NCBI GenBank assembly: GCA_003489505.1
Contig: DNMA01000019.1
Location: forward strand, 1-15,620
DNA length: 15,620 nucleotides
Direction of reading: 5' to 3'
From: Legionellales bacterium
Lineage (GTDB): Bacteria > Pseudomonadota > Gammaproteobacteria > Legionellales > Legionellaceae
The position numbers and the translations under genes were made by a program. Shown piece after piece: positions 1-6,033 of this stretch (positions within the stretch are counted from its first letter, which is position 1; the number at the start of each line of letters is the position of its first letter). Below the pieces are notes generated by a model. That model searched no databases, had not been told where the DNA came from, and worked only from the letters and a program-made list of their open reading frames with translations.

Positions 1-236
1 AAAAAACATTAAAAAATCTTACAGAGGAAGAACTGCCTGTTTTACATGAGTTTACCGGCGATGAGATTCAAAAATTAAGAAAGAAACAAAGCCTAAGTCA
101 GGCTGTATTTGCCAAATATTTAAATGTCAGTCCAGCGATGATTAGAAGCCTTGAGCAAGGACAACGTCATGCACATGGTGCTATTCTAAAATTGCTTAAT
201 ATTGTAGAAAAACATGGCATAAGTGGTCTAGTTTGA
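1..236 (+). CDS. XRE-family helix-turn-helix regulator, 3' end (possible type II antitoxin)
   Basis: This is the C-terminal part of a small DNA-binding protein whose start lies left of the window; the first full codon is at 3 and the stop is TGA at 234-236. About 77 residues are visible. After a short N-terminal stretch, residues reading EIQKLRKKQSLSQAVFAKYL, then NVSPAMIRSLEQGQR, form a typical XRE/Cro helix-turn-helix, with the SQ..FA helix followed by the recognition helix and the LEQGQR cap. The run after it (GAILKLLNIVEKHG) resembles the end of HigA/NadS/YiaG-like single-domain regulators, in which a Pro or His plus Gly precedes an ALKLL helix. Such proteins are often antitoxins encoded next to a short toxin gene, which would have to be off the left edge, so the toxin-antitoxin role is an inference. 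HTH assignment is confident; the exact family is not. Confidence 0.8.
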   Translation, partial: KTLKNLTEEELPVLHEFTGDEIQKLRKKQSLSQAVFAKYLNVSPAMIRSLEQGQRHAHGAILKLLNIVEKHGISGLV

Positions 237-265
237 CTTTAGTCATAGCCCTAGTGTGTACGTAG

Positions 266-412
266 GCCCTTAGGAAGAAAAATATTGATGATGCTTTCAT
301 TCAGCCCTACTCAGGCTATGCCAAACGAGACTCTCTGGAAATATATTCCAAATTAAGCTTGTCTGATGCGCAAGATAAATATAATGATGTTATCGGAGAC
401 TTTCCGAACTGA
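266..412 (+). pseudogene. Short coding-like remnant without a start codon
   Basis: Between the in-frame TAG at 263-265 and TGA at 410-412 lies an open frame of 48 codons. It includes the run [20 protein letters not shown] and then [21 protein letters not shown]. The amino-acid composition, with no rare runs and a plausible amphipathic helix, looks like genuine protein sequence, but there is no ATG in frame and no ribosome binding site. I read it as the tail of a broken gene or a gene starting from a non-ATG codon such as ATT 284. I do not recognise the family with any certainty. The stop lies 4 bases before the palindrome at 417-467. Confidence 0.3.
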
Positions 413-416
413 TATT

Positions 417-467
417 GTGACACTTCCCCACTAGAATGAATCCGTTCATTTAGTGGGGGAGTGTCAC
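417..467. repeat. Long imperfect palindrome (about 23-bp arms, 4-base loop)
   Basis: The left arm 417-440 begins GTGACACTTCCCCAC and the right arm 445-467 ends GTGGGGGAGTGTCAC, with loop TCCG at 441-444. Aligning the left arm with the reverse complement of the right arm shows one bulged base and one mismatch, so the hairpin would be very stable as RNA or cruciform DNA. No T run follows on either strand, so it is not a classical intrinsic terminator. The size and sharp ends suggest a repetitive palindromic element or a pair of fused mobile-element ends; this is inference because only one copy is visible in the window. Confidence 0.7.
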
Positions 468-508
468 GAGCTCTAATCTAAATTTGATTTGATTGAGCGT
501 TTGAGGTA

Positions 509-529
509 AGGCTGCAGAGCCTAGTTTTT
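509..529 (+). terminator. Weak intrinsic-terminator-like hairpin
   Basis: A 5-bp GC-rich stem, AGGCT (509-513) with AGCCT (518-522) around loop GCAG, is followed by AG and five T residues (525-529). On the + strand this is terminator-like, and it could end rightward transcription entering from the HTH gene or the remnants. The stem is short and no intact gene lies just upstream, so the call is tentative. Confidence 0.25.
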
Positions 530-590
530 ATCAACGCTGTTGTGCAGCCTATCATGGTTATATTAAAACCCTACTAAAGCGAACGCCATT

Positions 591-2030
591 TTAGATACTT
601 AATGTCCCTGAGGTTTTAGCATCTAATGTATGACAATGTTTTTTTCGAGACTGAAATAAACCATGGACATCACTTAAAGACTGGGAAGATCTTTGTTGAA
701 GCAACAAAGCCTGATGTGCAGCATTCATACAATGACACGCCTGTTGAATGGTATATCTTGAGTATGTTTCATTGACGTGAGTTAAGATTTTTCGGAAATG
801 GTCGATAAGTTTTGTCTGACCACTTCCCAATTGCTCATATAGGGTTTGAGTGAATAAACAAATGGCTGATTGATTGAGTTTAAAATCGGTATTTTTCTGA
901 ATTTTTTCTGCTAAATACGCTAAAACCTTTTGTTCAGAATCTGGCCCATGACACAGATGTCGACGAATAGGCTGCTTCAAGGCCTCTATCATATTTTCTT
1001 TGGCTTCTTCAACACGCTCTAATAAAGTATCAAGATTGACCAATCCTGCATCATGGAACGCGGTCATTTGATACAGTTCTGGATTGGAATCCAAAATGCC
1101 TTCTAATTCAGAACCAATAATTTTAACACAATAGGTTCCCATAGAAATTTGACCACTGGCCTGACGACATAATCTATCCCAGCAATCCATAATTCGATAA
1201 GACTCACCTGGAGTAGAAGAATAAAACTCATAGAGAGCTGCCGTATTCATCAGCCTATCTCTTGTTTCTTCATCTAAGATACTTAAAAAATGTTCAAACT
1301 CAGCAATGGCAATGTGCGCTTCACCACCGGCTATATTTTCTTGACCATTATGGTCAACATTGCCCAGGGTTAAGCCATTAATTAAACGTTGCAAATAAGC
1401 ACCTGCCGTTTCACCATGCAATTGATGATGGACTTTATCGGAAATGATATCGAACAATAAGCTAACCGACTCATGACGAGTTAAAACTCGATGCACTTCG
1501 GCAGTGCTTAGTTCTTCTGATTTACCCGCAACCACACAATGATGTTTGAGTCGTCCATCCAAAATTGCAAAATCTAAAACATCTTCGATGAAAATAATGC
1601 GGCTGGCATCATCACTAATAACAATCTGCTTTAAATTAATGTTTTCATCAGTATAAGGCGAGGTCACATAACTATCCTCGGATATTCTTTTTAAACTGGG
1701 CATGAGTAATGCCAAAGTTGGAAAACCGGTTAATGAATGTAGAATGCCAGCTATCTTGATACAAACCTGATTCAAAGGACTTTGAAAATCATGGCAGTAC
1801 TGCATATCGGTATTTTGCAGGTAGGACCAGCGATGTTTTAAAAAATTTTTTAGTGCCGTCTGTTGTTGTGAATTACGAGAAGACTCCATCACATTCCGTA
1901 ATTGATACAAACCAAATTCTGCCTCCAGGCCATGTAATGAAGAAACTTCTTGCTGATAAGCAGATAATTGTGAGGAAATTGCAGTATCAATAAGCCCCAT
2001 AATATAAGATGATTGTTGAAAAACAGGCAT
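591..2030 (-). CDS. Unrecognised 479-aa cytoplasmic protein
   Basis: I do not recognise this protein. From the ATG at 2028-2030 it has 479 residues; an in-frame TTG at 2040-2042 would add four. I prefer the ATG, with GAGAA about 8-10 bases upstream as a weak ribosome binding site. There is no signal peptide and no obvious transmembrane segment; the sequence looks mostly helical, with a more beta-like patch in the middle (IVISDDASRIIFIEDVLDFA) and a Cys/His-rich C-terminal region (IQQACHCMNAAHQ, then KKHCHTL). It is the last gene of a leftward run, 16 bases after the methyltransferase stop, so it is probably co-transcribed with it and with the TTL-like ligase. It may be a lineage-specific protein or, if the organism is a Legionellales member, a secreted effector, but nothing in the sequence proves secretion. 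Coding status is well supported by length and packing. Confidence 0.85.
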   Translation of the reverse strand: MPVFQQSSYIMGLIDTAISSQLSAYQQEVSSLHGLEAEFGLYQLRNVMESSRNSQQQTALKNFLKHRWSYLQNTDMQYCHDFQSPLNQVCIKIAGILHSLTGFPTLALLMPSLKRISEDSYVTSPYTDENINLKQIVISDDASRIIFIEDVLDFAILDGRLKHHCVVAGKSEELSTAEVHRVLTRHESVSLLFDIISDKVHHQLHGETAGAYLQRLINGLTLGNVDHNGQENIAGGEAHIAIAEFEHFLSILDEETRDRLMNTAALYEFYSSTPGESYRIMDCWDRLCRQASGQISMGTYCVKIIGSELEGILDSNPELYQMTAFHDAGLVNLDTLLERVEEAKENMIEALKQPIRRHLCHGPDSEQKVLAYLAEKIQKNTDFKLNQSAICLFTQTLYEQLGSGQTKLIDHFRKILTHVNETYSRYTIQQACHCMNAAHQALLLQQRSSQSLSDVHGLFQSRKKHCHTLDAKTSGTLSI

Positions 2031-2046
2031 GACTATTCTCAATTGA

Positions 2047-2736
2047 TTAAGTTAATTCACAACGACCAGATTGAATTCTAAGCATCGCTTTACTCTCTGG
2101 CACAAACCGAAATGGGACTTCTTGCACACTGACTTGATAACCCAATAATTGTAAAGCTAGCAAGACTGGCCCCAGTATTTGGGAGGGTTGCGCTTTATAG
2201 TTGGTCAAAGGATAAATACGAACATCATGGGCAAGTCTTAACATTTCTTTAATAGCTGTCACATGAAAATCGACATCTTGCTCAACCAAATCAGTAAATA
2301 AATAGTTAGCACACAAGACTAAATCAAAACTAGAGTTTTCAAAATTTAAAGGCTTTTTAAAATTTAAATGTTGATAACGCCCTTCTTTGCATCCTTTTTG
2401 ATAATCTTTAAAAAAAGTTTGCATCCCTTCCTGACGCTTTTGAATAAGCTGTTCCAAACCGCCATATTTGTTGAGATCAAATCGATGGGGATGTTCATGA
2501 ATATTTTTAATTTGCAAATCGAAGTTTTCAAGAAAGCGTTGATGTGTCTTTTTTTCATCCGCTTCAAAACCTGGATCACAACTCACTACTTGAAAATTAT
2601 TTTGAGTGAGTTCCTGATTCACAGCAGTCACCCCGCAGGCAAACTCTAAAACTCTTTTTTCTTTTGGTTGCTTAGGTAAATCAAACATATCTTGATATTC
2701 AAAATAATGATGCCCCCAAAGTACCCACTTGCGCAT
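2047..2736 (-). CDS. Class I SAM-dependent methyltransferase
   Basis: This 229-aa protein has the Rossmann-type methyltransferase pattern. Motif I is VLEFACGVTAVN (residues 29-40), where the usual D/E-x-G-x-G is replaced by E-F-A-C-G; the acidic end of strand beta2 is in VVSCDPG (D54). The post-substrate strand appears as FENSSFDLVLCANYLF (residues 132-147), and EMLRLAHDVRIYPLT (residues 164-178) resembles the family segment in which a conserved E-LR is followed by R-I-Y/F-P-L. An insert of about 70 residues between motif I and FENSSFD probably forms the substrate cap. The protein is soluble, with no signal peptide. The start ATG is preceded by an AGGG-rich stretch (AGGGAATGC in coding sense). 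It lies 22 bases downstream of the TTL-like ligase and directly upstream of the unrecognised 479-aa gene. The substrate cannot be told from sequence. Confidence 0.85.
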   Translation of the reverse strand: MRKWVLWGHHYFEYQDMFDLPKQPKEKRVLEFACGVTAVNQELTQNNFQVVSCDPGFEADEKKTHQRFLENFDLQIKNIHEHPHRFDLNKYGGLEQLIQKRQEGMQTFFKDYQKGCKEGRYQHLNFKKPLNFENSSFDLVLCANYLFTDLVEQDVDFHVTAIKEMLRLAHDVRIYPLTNYKAQPSQILGPVLLALQLLGYQVSVQEVPFRFVPESKAMLRIQSGRCELT

Positions 2737-2758
2737 TCCCTACCCCTTTTTTTGACTT

Positions 2759-3709
2759 TTAAGTATACACACATCCACTTAATTCTTGAAATTTTTTTAA
2801 TGGCTTAGTCGATGAATGAAGTATGATGGGTAATATTTCATCATGACAAGCCTGCCAAAATGGCTGGTATAATTTTTCCTGCAAAGGATGATCTTTTGCT
2901 GCAGGAAAACATGGCCCATGATTCATTTCTAATAAAAATAAATTTTCGTTCGCATCCAACATAAAATCAATACCTAAAAATGCAATTTTTTGATAAATAT
3001 CTGACTTGACTTGTTGAGAAAAATGCTGAAAAAAAACGCTTAACATCTTTTGAATTTTGGGAAAAAATGATTGAAAAATAGGATATTGAAAGCTTGGAAT
3101 TTGAATGACGTTCCGACGTCCGGCTATTAGATGTTCATTACTCAAATGACCTTCTAAACTATTAGTTCGATGGGTGTCATAAGGACTCAGACAAATATTA
3201 AAATAACCTGTTGGATAAAGAAAAGCTTGATAAGGAAAAGTCATCACAACAAACATGCGAAGGCTATATTTATGGCCTAACTGTGGTCCTTGTAAAAGAT
3301 GAGGTGGGTCAATATAGGCTTGTAATACCTGCGGCCCCCCCATACGCTGATTCGATTGATAATGTCGCAATAATTCAGAGACCTGATGAAACAAATGAAT
3401 ATCTTGACCATTATTTAACATCGAGGGTTTTAAAATCCATTTGCCTTCGGGCAAATTTCGAATCACATCATTGTAATTCACATCATCGATATAATGCGTA
3501 AGGGGTGCAAAATTCAAATCATGTTTTTTTAAAAAATCTGCTAAAACATGTTTATATTCTAGAGCACAAGAAATATCCTCTGGAATATCAAAGAGGCTAT
3601 CATTTAAGGTAGCATTCGGTGAAAAAGACCAATCATTTTTTTTTAATACTTCGGCCAACATCACAGCCGATGGTGAACGACTTAAAAAATGATAGGTCTT
3701 GGAGCTCAT
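2759..3709 (-). CDS. Tubulin-tyrosine-ligase-like (TTL) ATP-grasp ligase
   Basis: This 316-aa protein carries the TTL-family signature series in the right order: GKWILKPSMLNNGQDIHLF (residues 89-107, nucleotide-binding Lys and Gly loop), VLQAYIDPPHLL (residues 128-139), KYSLRMFVVMT (147-157, matching the family K-F-D-L-R-x-y-v pattern), GHLSN (187-191, cf. H-L-T-N), and GIDFMLDANENLFLLEMNHGP (246-266, with E261 and N263 as expected Mg-ATP ligands). TTL enzymes use ATP to join an amino acid or glutamyl residue to a protein by an isopeptide or peptide bond; the bacterial substrate is unknown. The ATG overlaps the sdhE stop in an ATGA (3706-3709), implying translational coupling. A methyltransferase and an unrecognised gene follow. 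It could act on a bacterial protein, a peptide or, in a host-associated organism, a host target; the sequence does not decide. Confidence 0.8.
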   Translation of the reverse strand: MSSKTYHFLSRSPSAVMLAEVLKKNDWSFSPNATLNDSLFDIPEDISCALEYKHVLADFLKKHDLNFAPLTHYIDDVNYNDVIRNLPEGKWILKPSMLNNGQDIHLFHQVSELLRHYQSNQRMGGPQVLQAYIDPPHLLQGPQLGHKYSLRMFVVMTFPYQAFLYPTGYFNICLSPYDTHRTNSLEGHLSNEHLIAGRRNVIQIPSFQYPIFQSFFPKIQKMLSVFFQHFSQQVKSDIYQKIAFLGIDFMLDANENLFLLEMNHGPCFPAAKDHPLQEKLYQPFWQACHDEILPIILHSSTKPLKKFQELSGCVYT

Positions 3710-3972
3710 TGCGGTTTCACATTGCAGTAGTGTTGTCTAAACCAGGCAACAAACTCTAAAAACTCTTCAGATTGTGGTTTTTCATAACCCATTAACCATG
3801 CATATAAATCTGGATCAGGCTCTTCCAGAATTCGCATAAAAGTCTTTTTGCGCGCCTCACTCAATTGATCAAAGCCTTGTTCCATAAACCGACCGAGTAA
3901 CAAATCAAGCTCCAACATTCCTCTTCGGCAGCACCATAAAACTCTCGCTTTTTCTAAATTTTGACTCATCAT
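3706..3972 (-). CDS. sdhE: SdhE, FAD assembly factor for succinate dehydrogenase
   Basis: This 88-aa protein is the small helical chaperone SdhE (YgfY/Sdh5 family), which promotes covalent flavin attachment to SdhA and FrdA in the cytoplasm. The hallmark is RRGMLELDLLLGRF (residues 16-29), containing the conserved RGxxE segment essential for flavinylation. ILEEPDPDLYAWLMGYEKP (residues 48-66) is the second family block (L-L-x-x-x-D-x-x-L-x-x-W-L). Length is normal for the family. The frame begins ATG-ATG (3972 and 3969); the second has AAG nearer to it, so either could be used. It is first in a leftward run and its stop overlaps the TTL-like start by 4 bases. No sdhCDAB genes are in the window. 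Confidence 0.95.
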   Translation of the reverse strand: MMSQNLEKARVLWCCRRGMLELDLLLGRFMEQGFDQLSEARKKTFMRILEEPDPDLYAWLMGYEKPQSEEFLEFVAWFRQHYCNVKPQ

Positions 3973-3999
3973 GGCTTAAAAATAATAAAAATGATATTA

Positions 4000-4005
4000 A
4001 TTATA
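4000..4005 (-). promoter_or_regulatory. Candidate -10 box for the leftward sdhE run
   Basis: On the minus strand this reads TATAAT, a perfect match to the sigma-70 -10 consensus, 27 bases upstream of the sdhE start. No good -35 hexamer is seen 16-18 bases further upstream, and the flanks are so AT-rich that chance matches are likely. It lies in the 133-base gap between two divergent genes, where a promoter is expected. Confidence 0.4.
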
Positions 4006-4047
4006 AACATTTCATTGATTTATTGATAGATTTTAGGCATTGATTGT

Positions 4048-4075
4048 TCACAAGCCTATAGATTTAGTCTACAAT
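4048..4075 (+). promoter_or_regulatory. Candidate sigma-70 promoter for the cytochrome bd operon
   Basis: TTCACA (4048-4053, five of six matches to TTGACA) and TACAAT (4070-4075, five of six matches to TATAAT) are separated by 16 bases. The -10 box ends 30 bases before the cydP start. A near-palindrome CACCCAAT/ATTGGTG lies at 4081-4098, between the box and the start codon, and could be an operator or 5' untranslated structure. No clear FNR or ArcA site was recognised. Confidence 0.5.
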
Positions 4076-4105
4076 ATGCTCACCCAATTACATTGGTGAA
4101 CAAAA

Positions 4106-4321
4106 ATGAAGCATTATTATCTAGAGATAGTCTTAACCTTATTGGTCAAAGGCATCCTTTTATACCTTTTATGGTGTTTTTGCATCAAAACCAACTCCTC
4201 ATATTGGCAAAATAGCCAAGACTGGATGCTCAACCATCATTTTCAAATCCAAAGTTCACCGGAAAACTACTTTTCGCAACCTACACAAGGTGAAACAGAT
4301 GATCAACAGCACAGTTGTTGA
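4106..4321 (+). CDS. cydP: CydP-like small subunit/accessory protein of cytochrome bd
   Basis: This 71-aa membrane protein starts MKHYYLEIVLTLLVKGILLY followed by LLW, one transmembrane helix spanning about residues 5-26. The pattern E-I-x-L-x-L-x-x-K-x-x-L-L-x-L-W is what I associate with CydP, the putative small cytochrome oxidase protein encoded just upstream of cydA in many gammaproteobacteria. The hydrophilic tail (about residues 30-71) is longer and more polar than the core needs. Its 3' end overlaps the cydA start (ATG 4299) by 23 bases in another frame, so that the tail codons and the first cydA codons are shared. The position supports the family call. It remains open although its partner cydA is broken. 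Confidence 0.7.
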   Translation: MKHYYLEIVLTLLVKGILLYLLWCFCIKTNSSYWQNSQDWMLNHHFQIQSSPENYFSQPTQGETDDQQHSC

Positions 4322-4639
4322 ACTTTCCAGACTGCAGTTTGCATTAACTGCGCTTATCATTTTTTATTTGTTCCACTCACGCTTGGACTTTCCATCATGT
4401 TAGCCATCATGGAAACCATCTACGTGATGACAGGTAAAAACATCTGGAAAAAAATGGTGCTTTACTGGGGCATCCTATTTGGAATTAATTTTGTCCTAGG
4501 GGTTTCAACGGGACTGACGATGGAGTTTCAATTTGGAACCAATTGGTCCTATTACTCTCATTACGTGGGTGATGTCTTTGGCGCGCTGCTGGCCATTTGG
4601 TATGAAGCTTTAAGTGGAGTTAAAAAATGTTTAATTTAG
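4299..4639 (+). pseudogene. cydA: cydA remnant (cytochrome bd subunit I), frameshifted and about 80% deleted
   Basis: The frame from ATG 4299 reads [19 protein letters not shown], matching the CydA N-terminus, but at 4353-4355 (codon 19) one base is missing. The -1 frame continues the CydA sequence as [20 protein letters not shown], then ITMEFQ-like core [20 protein letters not shown], to GALLAI at about 4597. The heme b595 axial His (cf. His19 in E. coli) is in the shifted part. The next 13 codons ([13 protein letters not shown], stop TAG 4637-4639) do not match CydA: the usual continuation E-G-L-M-A-F-F-L-E-S is absent. Intact CydA is about 500 residues, so roughly 400 residues are gone, including the Q-loop and the b558 ligands. 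No functional oxidase subunit can be made from this locus. The remnant overlaps cydB by 13 bases. A T run (4360-4365) might permit slippage back into frame, but that would still yield only about 110 residues. Confidence 0.9.
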
Positions 4640-5766
4640 ATTATGAAAGTTTAAGAGTCATTTGGTGGGTATTACTGGGTGTATTACTCATTGGTTTTGC
4701 CATCATGGATGGCTTTGATATGGGGGTTGCTATCTGTTTACCTTTTTTAGGCAAAAATGATTTGGAACGTCGTATGATGATCAATGCCATAGGCCCGACC
4801 TGGGAAGGCAATCAAGTCTGGTTTATTTTAGGTGGAGGTGCGATTTTTGCTGCTTGGCCTGCCTTATATGCCCTATCCTTTTCAGGTTTTTATTATGCCA
4901 TGCTTTTGGTCTTACTAGCTTTAATTTTAAGACCGGTTGGCTTTAAATATCGCTCAAAATTACCTACACAAGCCTGGCGCAGTTTTTGGGACTGGGCTTT
5001 GTTTATTGGTGGTTTTGTTCCTGCTTTAATTTTTGGCGTAGCCATGGGCAATGTTTTGCAGGGCGTTCCTTTTCACTTTGATATTACTTTAAGAGCTTTC
5101 TACACGGGAAGCTTTTTTGCACTTCTCAATCCTTTTGCAATTTTATGTGGTCTATTGTCTGTGAGTATGCTGGTGATGCATGGTGCTTGTTTTCTAGGCG
5201 TCAAGACTCAAGATAATGTTCAAGCAAGAGCTAGAACCACAAGCCTGATAGCCGCTTTACTTTGCATCTTTTTATTGGCTTATGGTGGTATTTGGGTCAG
5301 TCATTTATCTACTTATGTCATGGAAGCACCCATTGCCCATGATGGCCCCTCTAATCCCCTTTATAAACAAATTGGGGTGCAAACTGCTGCATGGCTAAAA
5401 AACTATCAAAACAATCCTAAGCTTTATGCTGTTCCGGGTATGGGTTTTTTAGGCGCGCTATCTGTCATTCTATTGGGTAATCGATTTAAAAAAATTGCCT
5501 TTTTGAGCAGTGCCATGAGCATTCTAGGCATTATTACCAGTGTTGGTGTGAGTATGTTTCCATTTATTCTGCCATCTTCATCTCATCCCAACCACAGTTT
5601 AATGATTTGGGATAGTTCTTCTAGCATGCTGACTTTAATCATTATGCTAATTGCAACGCTAATTTTCTTCCCGATTATTTTGAGTTATACCGCCTGGGTG
5701 TACAGCGTATTAAGAGGGCCAGTCACAAGGGACGTGATTGAAAACCATCGAGAATCTGCTTATTAG
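4627..5766 (+). CDS. cydB: Cytochrome bd ubiquinol oxidase subunit II
   Basis: This 379-aa integral membrane protein has the same length as E. coli CydB and the same landmarks: [20 protein letters not shown] followed by GFDMGV (residues 9-34), [20 protein letters not shown] (residues 51-70), [50 protein letters not shown], and the C-terminal [10 protein letters not shown] and [14 protein letters not shown] segments. Several transmembrane helices run through it. CydB pairs with CydA, and CydA holds all hemes, so on its own CydB is not an oxidase. The start is preceded by GGAG at about 12 bases (AGTGGAGTTAAAAA). No frameshift or internal stop is seen, which contrasts with the ruined cydA directly upstream and suggests that the loss is recent or that an intact cydA exists elsewhere. 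Confidence 0.97.
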   Translation: MFNLDYESLRVIWWVLLGVLLIGFAIMDGFDMGVAICLPFLGKNDLERRMMINAIGPTWEGNQVWFILGGGAIFAAWPALYALSFSGFYYAMLLVLLALILRPVGFKYRSKLPTQAWRSFWDWALFIGGFVPALIFGVAMGNVLQGVPFHFDITLRAFYTGSFFALLNPFAILCGLLSVSMLVMHGACFLGVKTQDNVQARARTTSLIAALLCIFLLAYGGIWVSHLSTYVMEAPIAHDGPSNPLYKQIGVQTAAWLKNYQNNPKLYAVPGMGFLGALSVILLGNRFKKIAFLSSAMSILGIITSVGVSMFPFILPSSSHPNHSLMIWDSSSSMLTLIIMLIATLIFFPIILSYTAWVYSVLRGPVTRDVIENHRESAY

Positions 5767-5775
5767 GAGGCAATG

Positions 5776-5889
5776 ATGTGTTATTTTTCTTGGATATTAG
5801 GTACAGCGTTCGCTTTAAGTGTTGCCATTATCAGTGGCATTTGGCTAGAACTTCGTTTAAGCGAGTCTCATCCAAACTCTAATGAATAA
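5776..5889 (+). CDS. cydX: CydX small subunit of cytochrome bd
   Basis: A 37-aa single-pass membrane protein, MCYFSWILGTAFALSVAIIS then GIWLELRLSESH. CydX proteins begin M-W-Y-F-x-W-I-L-G and end the helix with a W-x-E/W-L-E motif, as here, and bind beside CydA to stabilise the hemes. Two adjacent ATG codons occur (5773 and 5776). AGGAGG at 5765-5770 is a near-perfect ribosome binding site; it is 2 bases from the first ATG and 5 from the second, so I chose the second. It follows the cydB stop by 9 bases. Confidence 0.93.
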   Translation: MCYFSWILGTAFALSVAIISGIWLELRLSESHPNSNE

Positions 5890-6033
5890 TTCATGAGGGC
5901 TTAAAGAGGCTTTATCGCAAATTTTTTTATGGGCTTTTTATTGAGTCACAACAAAAAAAGATTAAATATTAAAAAATATTGTTTAAATATGGTACAATAA
6001 ATAGTCTTTAATCACTTATGGTAGATATAAAAC
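5890..6033 (+). promoter_or_regulatory. Intergenic region with extended -10 promoter candidate
   Basis: This 144-base gap separates cydX from the 159-aa orphan. TACAAT at 5993-5998 is preceded by TGG, giving an extended -10 (TGN-TACAAT), 36 bases upstream of the orphan start; there is no recognisable -35, as is usual for extended -10 promoters. Nearer cydX, TAAAG/CTTTA (about 5902-5914) forms a weak 5-bp hairpin with T runs after it, a poor terminator candidate. Confidence 0.4.

Larger units (their letters stand above)
237..590. other. Gene-poor, apparently decayed intergenic stretch
   Basis: No complete gene with a start codon and ribosome binding site is visible here. It contains a fragment of open frame without ATG (266-412), a long imperfect palindrome (417-467), a small hairpin with a T run (509-529) and a second short open frame (505-594, + strand) that reads AAEPSFYQRCCAAYHGYIKT and ends KRTPF before TAG; its composition looks protein-like but it has no start and is preceded in frame by TGA at 502-504. 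The picture is one of gene remnants around a repeat-like element rather than a regulatory leader. The leftward four-gene run ends at 591, and no classical terminator with a T run on the minus strand was seen after it. Confidence 0.5.

Noticed and set aside
417..467. Intrinsic terminator for the HTH gene or the leftward run
   Set aside because: The hairpin is strong but no T run follows on either strand, so a terminator label is not supported.
2368..2649. Open frame of 93 codons on the + strand inside the methyltransferase gene
   Set aside because: It is antisense to a well-supported methyltransferase with recognisable motifs and has no ribosome binding site or family resemblance.
3211..3501. 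Open frame of 96 codons on the + strand inside the TTL-like gene
   Set aside because: It is antisense to conserved TTL motifs; the frame is a shadow of that gene.
4355..4368. Programmed -1 frameshift in cydA at the T run
   Set aside because: The run TTTTTTA is present, but frame-zero codons are not arranged as a standard slippery heptamer and the restored product would still lack most of CydA.
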